DNA from: Oscillospiraceae bacterium
Lineage (GTDB): Bacteria; Bacillota; Clostridia; Oscillospirales; Ruminococcaceae
NCBI GenBank assembly: GCA_029007035.1
Contig: JAQXHC010000030.1
Location: forward strand, 1-46,549
Direction of reading: 5' to 3'
DNA: 46,549 nucleotides
Below the pieces are notes generated by a model. The model saw only the letters and a program-made list of their open reading frames with translations. It searched no databases and was not told the DNA's origin. A program made the translations under genes and the position numbers. Shown in pieces: positions 17,374 through 24,872 of the stretch. Within the stretch, counting starts at the first letter, position 1; every line of letters starts with the position of its first letter.

Positions 17374-18516
17374 ATGAAAAAATTACTTGCAGTTCTTGCA
17401 GCAGCGTCGCTTCTTCTTACAGCGTGCGGTGGGAAATCACAAAAAAACGGCGGCAAAGAGGATTCTGATGCTGAATCGAGTGCTTACGGGGCTGAAAAAG
17501 AAGAAAGCGGAAATGAAAAATCCGAAAGCAGCAGATTGAATGAAAAGGATGATGAAAAATCCGGTGAAAGCCCTGAAAAAGAGGACAGCGAAAAGAACAG
17601 TGAAAGCTCGGAATCAGATGATAAAAGCGGTTCGGATACGTCTGCCGGCAGCTCTGCAGAAACCGGAGATCCCGATGAAATGGAATCTGCAAAGGCGGTT
17701 CTGGTCAAAGTTATGGACGGGATAATCAGCGCAGATGCAGATGACGTTCTCGATAACACCAACTATGGACTTCTTGCTGAATTGTATGGCAATGAAGGTT
17801 CGAGGGAGGAACTCGCTGAACAATTGAGACAATCGTTTCAGTTGAGAGAAAACGACGAGGGAGATATTCCAGCAGCTGTAGATTATTCAATCGGCGAGGG
17901 AAGATACTGCGGAGAGGAGCTTGAAAAGCTGAAAGAGTCTTTTTCTGAATCGTCGCCTGAGGATATGGTCATCGAAGGCGCCGACCTCAGCGCAATGTTT
18001 GATATAGATAAAATGTACTGCTTTGAAGTTGAAATGAAAGAAGGTTCGAAATCCGAAACTGAAGAAATATACGTAATACACGTAAGCGGCGAGTGGAAAG
18101 TCGACATGATAATTATGGAGATGATAAGCTACGTTGAAAAGAGCAAACAGTTAAGCTATAATTCCAAGGCAAAAACACTTTCAAATGCCGCAAATACCGT
18201 AATCTGCGAATATGATTCCGAGGACGCTGATATGAGCTTCGGCGAATGCATCATCACTAACAGGGATGTGGCAAAAGGTAATCCCGACGCGACAGGAAAA
18301 ATCCGTCCCGAGGACATCGCGGCGCGTATGACAGATTACTATGACGAGGCGGATAAGGGCATATGGGCGCTGAAAATCGGCGGAAATCTCACCGTTGAAA
18401 AGGTTTACTATGCCGAATCCGCAGACAGCACATTTTTAGGAGTATATCCGATCGACGAGTCTGTTCCGGAGATTTCCGGATCCGTCGGCGATGACCTGAC
18501 ACGTTTTTTGAAATAA
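17374..18516 (+). CDS. Acidic lipoprotein of unknown function
   Basis: This 380-aa exported lipoprotein has a signal peptide and lipobox (LLLTAC). A roughly 95-residue linker of mostly Glu, Ser, Asp and Lys follows, then a soluble domain from about residue 105. The C-terminal domain includes a pilin-like stretch (YNSKAKTLSNAANTVICEY) of the kind seen in proteins with recurring N-terminal pilin-type helices, but there is no prepilin site here. I do not recognise a family. Start ATG 17374 follows GGAGG; a longer frame from 17344 has no ribosome binding site. It has its own promoter and no obvious operon partner. Confidence 0.78.
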   Translation: MKKLLAVLAAASLLLTACGGKSQKNGGKEDSDAESSAYGAEKEESGNEKSESSRLNEKDDEKSGESPEKEDSEKNSESSESDDKSGSDTSAGSSAETGDPDEMESAKAVLVKVMDGIISADADDVLDNTNYGLLAELYGNEGSREELAEQLRQSFQLRENDEGDIPAAVDYSIGEGRYCGEELEKLKESFSESSPEDMVIEGADLSAMFDIDKMYCFEVEMKEGSKSETEEIYVIHVSGEWKVDMIIMEMISYVEKSKQLSYNSKAKTLSNAANTVICEYDSEDADMSFGECIITNRDVAKGNPDATGKIRPEDIAARMTDYYDEADKGIWALKIGGNLTVEKVYYAESADSTFLGVYPIDESVPEISGSVGDDLTRFLK

Positions 18517-18540
18517 ATGCGGAAAAGTCGAATTTTGGTA

Positions 18541-18569
18541 TTGTAATTGTGATAATTATGTGATATAAT
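18541..18569 (+). promoter_or_regulatory. Extended -10 promoter of putP
   Basis: TTGTAA (18541-18546), a 17-nt spacer and TATAAT (18564-18569), with TGA directly before the -10 giving an extended -10 element. Confidence 0.75.
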
Positions 18570-18638
18570 GAATGATATATTGTTTTGTTCAACGGTTTAC
18601 CATGTTAAAGTGAGCCGGATATTAACCGAAAGGAGGGT

Positions 18639-18647
18639 ATGATTTAG
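18639..18647 (+). promoter_or_regulatory. Two-codon upstream ORF with strong ribosome binding site
   Basis: AAAGGAGGG (18629-18637) is the best ribosome binding site in this leader. It is followed at once by ATG ATT TAG. The frame is the same as putP, whose ATG lies 51 nt downstream without a visible ribosome binding site of its own. It may be a regulatory mini-ORF working by reinitiation, or a nonsense change in an N-terminal extension. Confidence 0.55.
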
Positions 18648-18689
18648 AAGAAAGCGGCAGCGCTGCAAAAACTAATTCATACACATTTT

Positions 18690-20228
18690 ATGGAAAAATC
18701 GACAATATGTATTCTGATTACCATTATTGCCTACCTGATTCTCATGGTGGTAATCGGAATCGTCTATTCACGGAAAAACAAGGACGTAAGCGACTTTTAC
18801 CTCGGCGGAAGACGACTTGGTCCTCTCGTGTCTGCAATGAGCGCGGAGGCTTCGGACATGAGCAGCTGGCTTCTGATGGGACTTCCCGGAGTTGCCTATC
18901 TTACAGGCGGAGCGGAAGCAGGCTGGACTGCTATCGGACTTGCTGTTGGTACATATCTCAACTGGCTGTTCGTTGCAAAGCGTCTGAGGATCTATTCCCA
19001 CAAAACAGGTTCTATTACGATTCCCGACTTTTTCTCCGACCGTTACGGCGATAAAAGCAAGGCTCTTATGGGCGTAGCCGCTGCAATTATTCTTATTTTC
19101 TTCGTGCCCTATACAGCTTCTGGTTTTTCAGCCTGCGGAAAGCTATTCAGCTCAATTTTCGGCTGGGATTATCATGTTGCAATGATTATCAGCGCAATTA
19201 TCATCATTCTCTACACCAGCACAGGCGGATTCCTTGCCGCAAGCCTTACTGACCTCATTCAGAGCTTTGTTATGACTCTTGCGCTTATCAGTATCGTGGC
19301 TTTCGGAGTATATTATGCGGGCGGTCTTGACAATGTAATTGACAACGCAAAGGCAATTCCGGGCTATTTCGACCTCATGAATATTCACAACACAGAAACA
19401 GGCGCGGCGGATAATTATTCCGGACTTACTATTGCCTCGCTCCTCGCATGGGGACTCGGTTATTTCGGAATGCCTCACGTACTTCTCCGATTCATGGCGT
19501 CACAGGACAAGGATAAGATCAAGACCTCAAGAAGAATAGCTTCTATCTGGGTCGTAATCTCAATGGGCATTGCTATTTTCATCGGATTTATCGGCAACTG
19601 TCTCACTTCAGGCGGAACAATAGAGAAACTCGACGGAAGCAATTCCGAGACGATTATCATCAAAATCGCCATGTTCATGAGCAACAAGAATGTGCTTCTT
19701 GCGCTTCTGGCAGGACTTGTTTTCGCGGGAATTCTTGCCTGCACGATGTCAACTTCCGATTCTCAGCTTCTTGCTGCTTCATCAAGTATGTCCGAGAATC
19801 TGCTCAAAGGTGTTTTTAAGATTAAGATGGATAAAAAGAATTCCATGCTCGCTGCAAGAGCCGTACTTGTTCTCATAGCTCTGCTGGGAGTAATTCTTGC
19901 GTGGGATCGTGACAGCTCCGTATTCAGAGTTGTATCCTTTGCATGGGCAGGCTTCGGTGCGACGTTCGGACCGGTTATGCTTGCGGCATTATTCTGGAAG
20001 CGCTCCAATAAGTATGGTGCGATCGCCGGCATGATATCAGGCGGAATTATGGTATTTGTATGGAAGTTCGGTATCAGCAGGCTCGGCGGAGCATTTGCGA
20101 TTTACGAGCTGCTTCCCGCATTCATTACCGCACTTATCGCCATTGTGGTTGTTTCGCTGATTACTTCCGCTCCCGAAAAGGAAATCACCGAAACATTTGA
20201 AGCTGTCCGGGCTGAAATAAAGCAGTAA
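18690..20228 (+). CDS. putP: Sodium/solute symporter, PutP (proline permease) type
   Basis: This 512-aa membrane transporter of the SSS family couples Na+ influx to uptake, most likely of proline. The N-terminus begins with a membrane helix and the family signature FYLGGRRLGPLVSAMSAEAS. DMSSWLLMGLPG follows, both typical of PutP. About 13 hydrophobic segments are spread over the length, which equals E. coli PutP (about 500 aa). The start at ATG 18690 gives the normal PutP N-terminus, but no Shine-Dalgarno sequence precedes it. The strong site lies 50 nt upstream before an in-frame two-codon ORF. A hairpin at 20296-20327 follows the gene. Confidence 0.92.
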   Translation: MEKSTICILITIIAYLILMVVIGIVYSRKNKDVSDFYLGGRRLGPLVSAMSAEASDMSSWLLMGLPGVAYLTGGAEAGWTAIGLAVGTYLNWLFVAKRLRIYSHKTGSITIPDFFSDRYGDKSKALMGVAAAIILIFFVPYTASGFSACGKLFSSIFGWDYHVAMIISAIIIILYTSTGGFLAASLTDLIQSFVMTLALISIVAFGVYYAGGLDNVIDNAKAIPGYFDLMNIHNTETGAADNYSGLTIASLLAWGLGYFGMPHVLLRFMASQDKDKIKTSRRIASIWVVISMGIAIFIGFIGNCLTSGGTIEKLDGSNSETIIIKIAMFMSNKNVLLALLAGLVFAGILACTMSTSDSQLLAASSSMSENLLKGVFKIKMDKKNSMLAARAVLVLIALLGVILAWDRDSSVFRVVSFAWAGFGATFGPVMLAALFWKRSNKYGAIAGMISGGIMVFVWKFGISRLGGAFAIYELLPAFITALIAIVVVSLITSAPEKEITETFEAVRAEIKQ

Positions 20229-20295
20229 CCGGTTTTCATAACGGAAATAACAAAAATGGCAAACTAAGCGTGATGCTCATAAAGAAGTTTAAGAA

Positions 20296-20327
20296 TAGCA
20301 CCTCCGATCACCAGGTCGGAGGTGCTA
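20296..20327 (+). terminator. Hairpin after putP
   Basis: A perfect 12-bp stem, TAGCACCTCCGA (20296-20307) with TCGGAGGTGCTA (20316-20327), has an 8-nt loop. The T-run after it is poor (TGATGTTATTATTG), so it may be a weak terminator or an mRNA-stabilising hairpin. Confidence 0.65.
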
Positions 20328-20338
20328 TGATGTTATTA

Positions 20339-20367
20339 TTGACAAAGAGTTGGCTTTGCTGTATAAT
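20339..20367 (+). promoter_or_regulatory. Consensus SigA promoter of the 74-aa membrane protein
   Basis: TTGACA (20339-20344), a 17-nt spacer and TATAAT (20362-20367), a perfect match, lie 47 nt before the start at 20414. Confidence 0.9.
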
Positions 20368-20413
20368 TTTTACTAAGATAAACTTGGAATTTAAAACAAT
20401 GTGGAGGTGTATT

Positions 20414-20638
20414 ATGCCATTTATTGTTATAGCACTGATATGTTCTTTATTAGGTGTTGGGGTGTGGTACTTGTTTTATAGGCTGTCATCCGATAGTCGA
20501 ATTAAAAAAGCCGAAAAACAGGGCGTACAGGCAAACCTTTCTCCTTGCAGAATTACTTATTTAGTAACTGGGATTATAGGGCAAGCGATATTTTGGACTA
20601 TGATATATTTGCTTTTGCAATGGAAGGGCTTTGATTAA
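20414..20638 (+). CDS. Small two-helix membrane protein
   Basis: This 74-aa hypothetical protein has a hydrophobic helix at the N-terminus (FIVIALICSLLGVGVWYLF). A basic cytoplasmic loop (SRIKKAEKQG) follows, then a second helix (about residues 46-68) and a short tail. Start ATG 20414 is chosen for GTGGAGGTG just before it and a perfect promoter upstream; a longer open frame from 20270 runs through the promoter and hairpin and is rejected. The family is not recognised. It stands alone between putP and the phage-derived cassette on the opposite strand. Confidence 0.7.
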   Translation: MPFIVIALICSLLGVGVWYLFYRLSSDSRIKKAEKQGVQANLSPCRITYLVTGIIGQAIFWTMIYLLLQWKGFD

Positions 20639-20677
20639 GGCTAAATTCCGATTTAAACGAGTAACAATAACAAAAAC

Positions 20678-20715
20678 AAGCCCGAAAACGGTTCATTCAA
20701 ACTGCTTTCGGGCTT
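20678..20715. terminator. Convergent terminator, small protein / phage cassette
   Basis: AAGCCCGAAA (20678-20687) pairs with TTTCGGGCTT (20706-20715). The plus strand continues AAAAGTTTTAT and the minus strand continues GTTTTTGTTATTG. It lies between the convergent small protein gene and the last gene of the cassette, and could serve both. Confidence 0.78.
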
Positions 20716-20759
20716 AAAAGTTTTATATATGCATTGCACTTATGTTTGCCTGGTTTTCC

Positions 20760-21689
20760 CTAATATGCGGAGTAAAAGCTGTCGTTGTAAACTCCGATTT
20801 CGGTAGTGATTCCGTCTGAATCCCCTTTTATATCAATCGTACAGATTTTCTTTGAAGAGATTCCGCCGAATGTTGCTGTATCTGTGAGATCCTCGCCTCT
20901 GTAGCCGCTGTATCGGCAGAAATAACGCTGCGAGCCTCTTTTGGCATATTTTGCACGGTAAATCAGAGCCTGCTGCGGTTCGTTGACGAATTGTCTGTCA
21001 AACTCGAAATAAAGATGACGGACGATTTCTTTCGATGCTGCAAAGGTATCCTCATACTCAAAGCTTCCGTAAATGCCGTCAAGCTCCGCCATATGAAGGT
21101 GACTGAGAGTCCTGTTATAGGAATATTCCGTACCCATGCAGATAATATCCGAACTGCCGAAGGTGAAATTCTCCGGCAGAGGCTCCGGCGTTATTCTGAC
21201 ATGATTAGTACCGGAGATGAACGGATAATTTTCCGTAAGCTTATATGAGAGATTCACGATCCCGTCCCATATGGAGGAGCCGTTTTTTACGTAGATATAG
21301 CTGCTTGTATTGGAATTGTCCTCATGAGTTATATGCGGCAGGGTATAGATTCCGTCCATAAGGCTGTTGATTGAAACCGATGTTTTCAGACCGGGTTCAA
21401 GCTGATTGCGGCACAGCAGTGAGGTAAATCCCTTTGAAGAAACCGATGTGATTCTTACACCGTTTTCAAGACGCTGTTCAAGGCGGTCAACGAGTCCGTG
21501 GTGAATGAGCTTTTCTCCGATATAAAGCTTAATTTCCGCGGCGGTAAGGAAGCTTGCTTCGTCGGATATAAATGAAGCTTTCAGCGATGTCCAGGGCGTA
21601 TATACGTCCTTTCCGAACGAAAATGATAATATCTTATCGTATTCGGCAATAAGCTCCGTTCGTGAACGCACGGCAATTCTGACGTTCAT
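20760..21689 (-). CDS. Phage baseplate hub-like protein (last gene of cassette)
   Basis: This 309-aa protein is the most downstream of the nine cassette genes. An N-terminal beta-rich part (GKDVYTPWTSLKASF, then YIGEKLIHHGLVDRLEQ) and a following segment (VSSKGFTSLLCRNQLEPG, NGSSIWDGIVNLSYKL) have the layout of gpD/XkdQ-type hub proteins of contractile tails. The assignment rests on this pattern, not on a diagnostic motif. Start ATG 21689 is chosen because GGGAG lies 8 nt before it; GTG 21695 is too close. It overlaps the preceding gene's stop region. A hub without tail tube, sheath or tape-measure genes is unusual. It could be a cargo or receptor-binding plug instead. Confidence 0.55.
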   Translation of the reverse strand: MNVRIAVRSRTELIAEYDKILSFSFGKDVYTPWTSLKASFISDEASFLTAAEIKLYIGEKLIHHGLVDRLEQRLENGVRITSVSSKGFTSLLCRNQLEPGLKTSVSINSLMDGIYTLPHITHEDNSNTSSYIYVKNGSSIWDGIVNLSYKLTENYPFISGTNHVRITPEPLPENFTFGSSDIICMGTEYSYNRTLSHLHMAELDGIYGSFEYEDTFAASKEIVRHLYFEFDRQFVNEPQQALIYRAKYAKRGSQRYFCRYSGYRGEDLTDTATFGGISSKKICTIDIKGDSDGITTEIGVYNDSFYSAY

Positions 21690-21691
21690 TT

Positions 21692-22084
21692 TCACATCTC
21701 CCTTTCCGACGGTGCTTCATAAGTCACAAGTGTCACCGATACGCCGATATATCCCTCTCCGCTGTCGGTAACGATTATATTCTGAATATGGCAGCCGCTG
21801 AAAATCACATCTCTGTACGTGATCGGAAGAATACTGTCAGCTTTCATAACTCCGTAAAGATAGCGCAGAGGACGAATCGGCTCGAATTCATCGATAACTC
21901 TGCCCGAAACGGTGATTTTCAGCCCCTTTAAATTGGTATTGACCGCCGAAGTATCTCCGCTGACTGTAGATTTCTCGGAGAAATTGCGTCCGCCCACAGC
22001 TTTGAAGCTGTCACATGAAATAACAAGCGGACCTACAGCCACTCTTGCCGGGGCTGATAAAGAAAAAAATCCATTGTTATCCAA
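21692..22084 (-). CDS. Phage-cassette protein of unknown function
   Basis: This 130-aa beta-rich protein has Gly/Ser/Thr-heavy strands (GLKITVSGRVIDEFEPIRPL, GYIGVSVTLVTYEAP) and no signal peptide or membrane segment. The position after a tail-completion-type gene and the beta composition suggest a small tail-tube or neck component, but I do not recognise a family. The start appears to be TTG at 22084, since no ATG lies nearby in frame and a GGGGGA site precedes it by about 6 nt. The gene overlaps the previous one by 8 nt. It is co-translated within the cassette. Confidence 0.65.
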   Translation of the reverse strand: MDNNGFFSLSAPARVAVGPLVISCDSFKAVGGRNFSEKSTVSGDTSAVNTNLKGLKITVSGRVIDEFEPIRPLRYLYGVMKADSILPITYRDVIFSGCHIQNIIVTDSGEGYIGVSVTLVTYEAPSEREM

Positions 22085-22493
22085 TTGAATTCCCCCTGGC
22101 GTATTTTTTTATGCCTCTTGCTGTAAAATTGAGCTTCATTACTACGCGATTCAGATTAGTGTCTGTTCTGAACGAGAGTTCGCCCATACTGCATGAAAGT
22201 CCTGCAATCTGACTGAGAGAGGGAATAATTTTGCTGTCGAACATCTCGCACAGACTGAGCATATCCGTCCGTGGTGCAGCCCACACCGAAACAGCTGCCG
22301 ATGCGGTAAACGGTATATAAAGGCTGGCTGTATCGTAAATCGGAGCAGAACATTCAAGCTTTTCCACGGATATAACAGTTATGGGACGGCTGCCTTTCCG
22401 GTTTATGGGAGCGCAGTCGAAGGCTGTGTACGCGTTTATTCCGCCGTATGTCTCAAGAGCGGAGGAAATTCTGCTCATAACCGTTTCAAGCAT
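22077..22493 (-). CDS. Phage neck / tail-completion-like protein
   Basis: This 138-aa protein begins with an amphipathic helix (METVMSRISSALETYGGINA after the start Leu), followed by beta strands. It ends with a basic tail (ARGIKKYARG). Position and size match head-tail joining or minor-capsid proteins, which lie right after the connector in most siphophage and PBSX-like modules. The assignment is by synteny. GGGAGGTG precedes the start by 7 nt, inside the end of the upstream gene; the two overlap by 8 nt. Confidence 0.55.
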   Translation of the reverse strand: MLETVMSRISSALETYGGINAYTAFDCAPINRKGSRPITVISVEKLECSAPIYDTASLYIPFTASAAVSVWAAPRTDMLSLCEMFDSKIIPSLSQIAGLSCSMGELSFRTDTNLNRVVMKLNFTARGIKKYARGNSIG

Positions 22494-22866
22494 CGCCGTT
22501 CACCTCCCCGTCTGTCCCGAATGCTGCAAAGGCTATCGGAGCTTCGGTGATAAGGTCTCTGCACATACCAAGGTAGTCGGTCAGAAGCTTTGCCGCGAAT
22601 TTAAGTTCCGCACCGCTGTCTGAGGAGTATTTTGCCATGCCGGCGCAGGTCGATTCCGAGCGGTCATGCGCTGAATTGATTTGCTGCAAACGGTAATTTG
22701 CAGCAGCGGCACATAAAAAATCGAGACGTGTGTCACTGGAATCCGCACCCTCTTTAAGCATTCCTCTGACCTCTGCGGCGGCAAGGCTGATCAGCGGAGT
22801 ATATTTGCCGATATCCTCATCCCCGGAAAAAAGTCGGAAAATCGATTTAACAGATTCTATGTTCAT
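22486..22866 (-). CDS. Phage head-tail connector-like protein
   Basis: This 126-aa mostly helical protein reads MNIESVKSIFRLFSGDE, then LISLAAAEVRGMLKEGAD and LDFLCAAAANYRLQQIN. It has the size, position and all-helix pattern of gp6/YqbG-type head-tail connectors, which form a ring beneath the portal. No motif is decisive. GGGAGG lies 6 nt before the ATG. The stop overlaps the next gene. It is encoded 14 nt after the protease-like gene. Confidence 0.55.
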   Translation of the reverse strand: MNIESVKSIFRLFSGDEDIGKYTPLISLAAAEVRGMLKEGADSSDTRLDFLCAAAANYRLQQINSAHDRSESTCAGMAKYSSDSGAELKFAAKLLTDYLGMCRDLITEAPIAFAAFGTDGEVNGDA

Positions 22867-22880
22867 CTTTTGCCTCCCGG

Positions 22881-23711
22881 TTATTTCATTGAAAATTCAG
22901 ATAACGCTTCCTTTTCTCCGCATTGTGCTGAAAGCTGGATCACTGCGCCCTCTGAGGATTTTTCCGCTTCGAGAGTTTTTTTCAGTCCGATAAGCTCATG
23001 AACATTAAAATCCGCTGATTTTTCCGATACGGATTTAACCCTTTCATTTCCGCCGCAGAAAAATGCGAGTCTGCGTATATCACGGCGAAGCTCTCTTTCA
23101 GCTTCTTCAATGCAGCCTCCGGTGCATTGAACAGTCTCATCTGCGGAAAAATGCTTTGTAACTCCGGCGTTCACCTGTGCCGGAACTGCCACGAAGCTCC
23201 ATTCATAGGCATCTGTAATTCCGCTCAGAACGGTATGACATAGTTTTCCTCCGTAGATACTGCCTTTGACATGAGCGCATCCGGATTTAGTCTTGTCACT
23301 GCCGCATATTGAGCAGATTCTCTCGGAAGCCGAGCACGAAATGCTTACCTCCTTTTTGATTCCGCCGTCTATCTCTGCGATAAGTCCCTTGTTTTCGTCT
23401 GTTCTGACCATGTAGACCATGGCACGGAGAAAGGTATACGGCTCGCCGTTTTTTGAAGAACGCGAGGTGTCGGTGACGATTTCCGTATCAAAAATGCGTG
23501 CGGACTGATGAGAAGATTTCGCATCATGGTCGAAGATTCCCGTTCTGCCTATGAAAAGCTTTTGAAGCTGTTCGAGAGCAGCGAGACTAAAGCGTTCGCA
23601 GTCGCGGTCAATGTCGTTGTCGCAGAGCACAACGGGAAAAATATAGACATCCTCGGCAGTAAGTTCGCGCCGTGTGAATTTATTGATTTTTTCAAGCTGT
23701 TCCGTAATCAT
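22881..23711 (-). CDS. Capsid-maturation protease-like protein with Cys cluster
   Basis: This 276-aa protein has an N-terminal half (VYIFPVVLCDNDIDRDCERF, then GIFDHDAKSSHQSARIFDTE) with the pattern of phage prohead proteases. The His in FDHDAKS, the Ser in VSISCSAS and a later hydrophobic strand are possible active-site elements. A central cluster CSICGSDKTKSGCAHVKG looks like a small zinc-binding insertion. The C-terminus is a helical tail (LKKTLEAEKSS) that might act as a scaffold. It lies after the capsid gene rather than between portal and capsid, the usual order. AAGGAGG precedes the ATG. Protease activity is inferred, not shown; an internal structural protein is possible. Confidence 0.5.
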   Translation of the reverse strand: MITEQLEKINKFTRRELTAEDVYIFPVVLCDNDIDRDCERFSLAALEQLQKLFIGRTGIFDHDAKSSHQSARIFDTEIVTDTSRSSKNGEPYTFLRAMVYMVRTDENKGLIAEIDGGIKKEVSISCSASERICSICGSDKTKSGCAHVKGSIYGGKLCHTVLSGITDAYEWSFVAVPAQVNAGVTKHFSADETVQCTGGCIEEAERELRRDIRRLAFFCGGNERVKSVSEKSADFNVHELIGLKKTLEAEKSSEGAVIQLSAQCGEKEALSEFSMK

Positions 23712-23743
23712 AAAAACCTCCTTGTTATCTGGTTTGCATTGTT

Positions 23744-23802
23744 AAGGCAATACCGCACAGAGATCGAGCACTTTCGGAAATAGCTCCGCGTGGTATTGCC
23801 TT
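23744..23802. repeat. Inverted-repeat element inside the phage cassette
   Basis: AAGGCAATACCGCACAG at the left and GGTATTGCCTT at the right (23792-23802) are terminal inverted repeats around a roughly 30-nt centre. It is the clearest of four related elements in the window. It lies between the capsid and protease-like genes and would form a hairpin in the cassette mRNA. Confidence 0.65.
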
Positions 23803-23888
23803 GAATCGTGATTGTTTTTTATTGCTCCTGTCAGCAATTACAGCTTTCCTTTTGAAGGATTACTGATTCAATCACATCCCGCCATCAT

Positions 23889-24851
23889 TTATCCGGCAGT
23901 AATCTGAAGCACCTTTACTGCATCTGTGGCAATCTTCTTGAATCCACAGGTAATCGATACGGTAATGCTGTCCAGCTGACGGTCAATCAGGCGGTCAGTT
24001 TCCATTATGAGGTCAGAGCCGGTGATGAATTCGAGTGCAAAGTTCTTGTCAATACCGATAATATAATCATCATCAGCCGCGGAAGTTTTAATAAGTTCGG
24101 CGCCGAACGGGAGCCTGATCCTGCCGTTCTCGTCGGCAGATGTGTCGGAGAGCTGACTCATAACTGCAATCTTCGAAGCCGTACCGGGTGAAACAATAAT
24201 GGTGTTCATGTCAAAACAGCCGAATTCACCATAAAGACCGGCAAGGTCGCTGTAGGTGAGGGAAGCTGTCGTAATCGGAGCAACTTCTGATTTAAGCACG
24301 GAGAGCGCCTTGGCGGTCACTGCGGAAGCAAGTTTCACGCCGATACTTCTGAGCATAACGCCGAAAACGTCGAGTCTCTGACGGCGTACTGCTTCGTATG
24401 AAGCGTTGATAAGTCTGCCGTACTTGGCGAGAACTGTAGCGGTAGAAGACTCGGTGACTGTAGCAGTCGGGAGCGCTGTTCCCTGCGCTGAAGCCGAATA
24501 AGCGGCTGAATCATCAAGAGTACAGCCGAGATACTGACCGCTTTCACAGTTTGTCTTAACGGCACAGATGTCGGAAAGAACGGTTTCATCGAATCCTTTT
24601 CTGATACATCTTGAAACGAACTCGGGGAAGAGCACAGCAGTTTCAGCGGCAGAGAAAAATTTCTCCACACGATCACAGTCCGCACCGCTGATTCTGATGT
24701 TGAAACGCTTGAGCTGTCTCTCATAGGCATCAAGCTTTTCGAGAGGAGTACCGCTGTATGAAGAAGATGGGTCAAGCTCCTCAAGTGCAGCGGTAAATGA
24801 CTTTCCGCTGAGATTGTAAAGACCCTTTTCAAGTTTAACATCATTATACAT
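23889..24851 (-). CDS. Phage major capsid protein (HK97-type, likely)
   Basis: This 320-aa protein has an N-terminal helical region rich in charged residues (LEELDPSSSYSGTPLEKLDAYERQL). A shell domain follows (ECRYGRLINASYEAVRRQRL-like segment, then NTIIVSPGTASKIAVMSQLSD). It ends in strands (FITGSDLIMETDRLIDRQLD) typical of HK97-fold capsids. The segment SLTYSDLAGLYGEFG with MNTIIVSPG recalls the way many phage capsids describe the E-loop and P-domain boundary. The position directly after the portal supports the call. AGGAGGTT lies before the start ATG. There is no separate scaffold gene, so the N-terminal 100 residues may serve as delta domain. Confidence 0.72.
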   Translation of the reverse strand: MYNDVKLEKGLYNLSGKSFTAALEELDPSSSYSGTPLEKLDAYERQLKRFNIRISGADCDRVEKFFSAAETAVLFPEFVSRCIRKGFDETVLSDICAVKTNCESGQYLGCTLDDSAAYSASAQGTALPTATVTESSTATVLAKYGRLINASYEAVRRQRLDVFGVMLRSIGVKLASAVTAKALSVLKSEVAPITTASLTYSDLAGLYGEFGCFDMNTIIVSPGTASKIAVMSQLSDTSADENGRIRLPFGAELIKTSAADDDYIIGIDKNFALEFITGSDLIMETDRLIDRQLDSITVSITCGFKKIATDAVKVLQITAG

Positions 24852-24872
24852 AAATTAACCTCCTGAATAATT

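Noticed and set aside
18639..18692. Translation through the TAG before putP as pyrrolysine or selenocysteine-like recoding
   Set aside because: The extension is not part of PutP families, TAG is at codon 3, and no recoding machinery or element is visible in the window.
20270..20413. N-terminal extension of the 74-aa membrane protein
   Set aside because: The longer frame runs through a hairpin and a perfect promoter. The ATG at 20414 has its own strong ribosome binding site.
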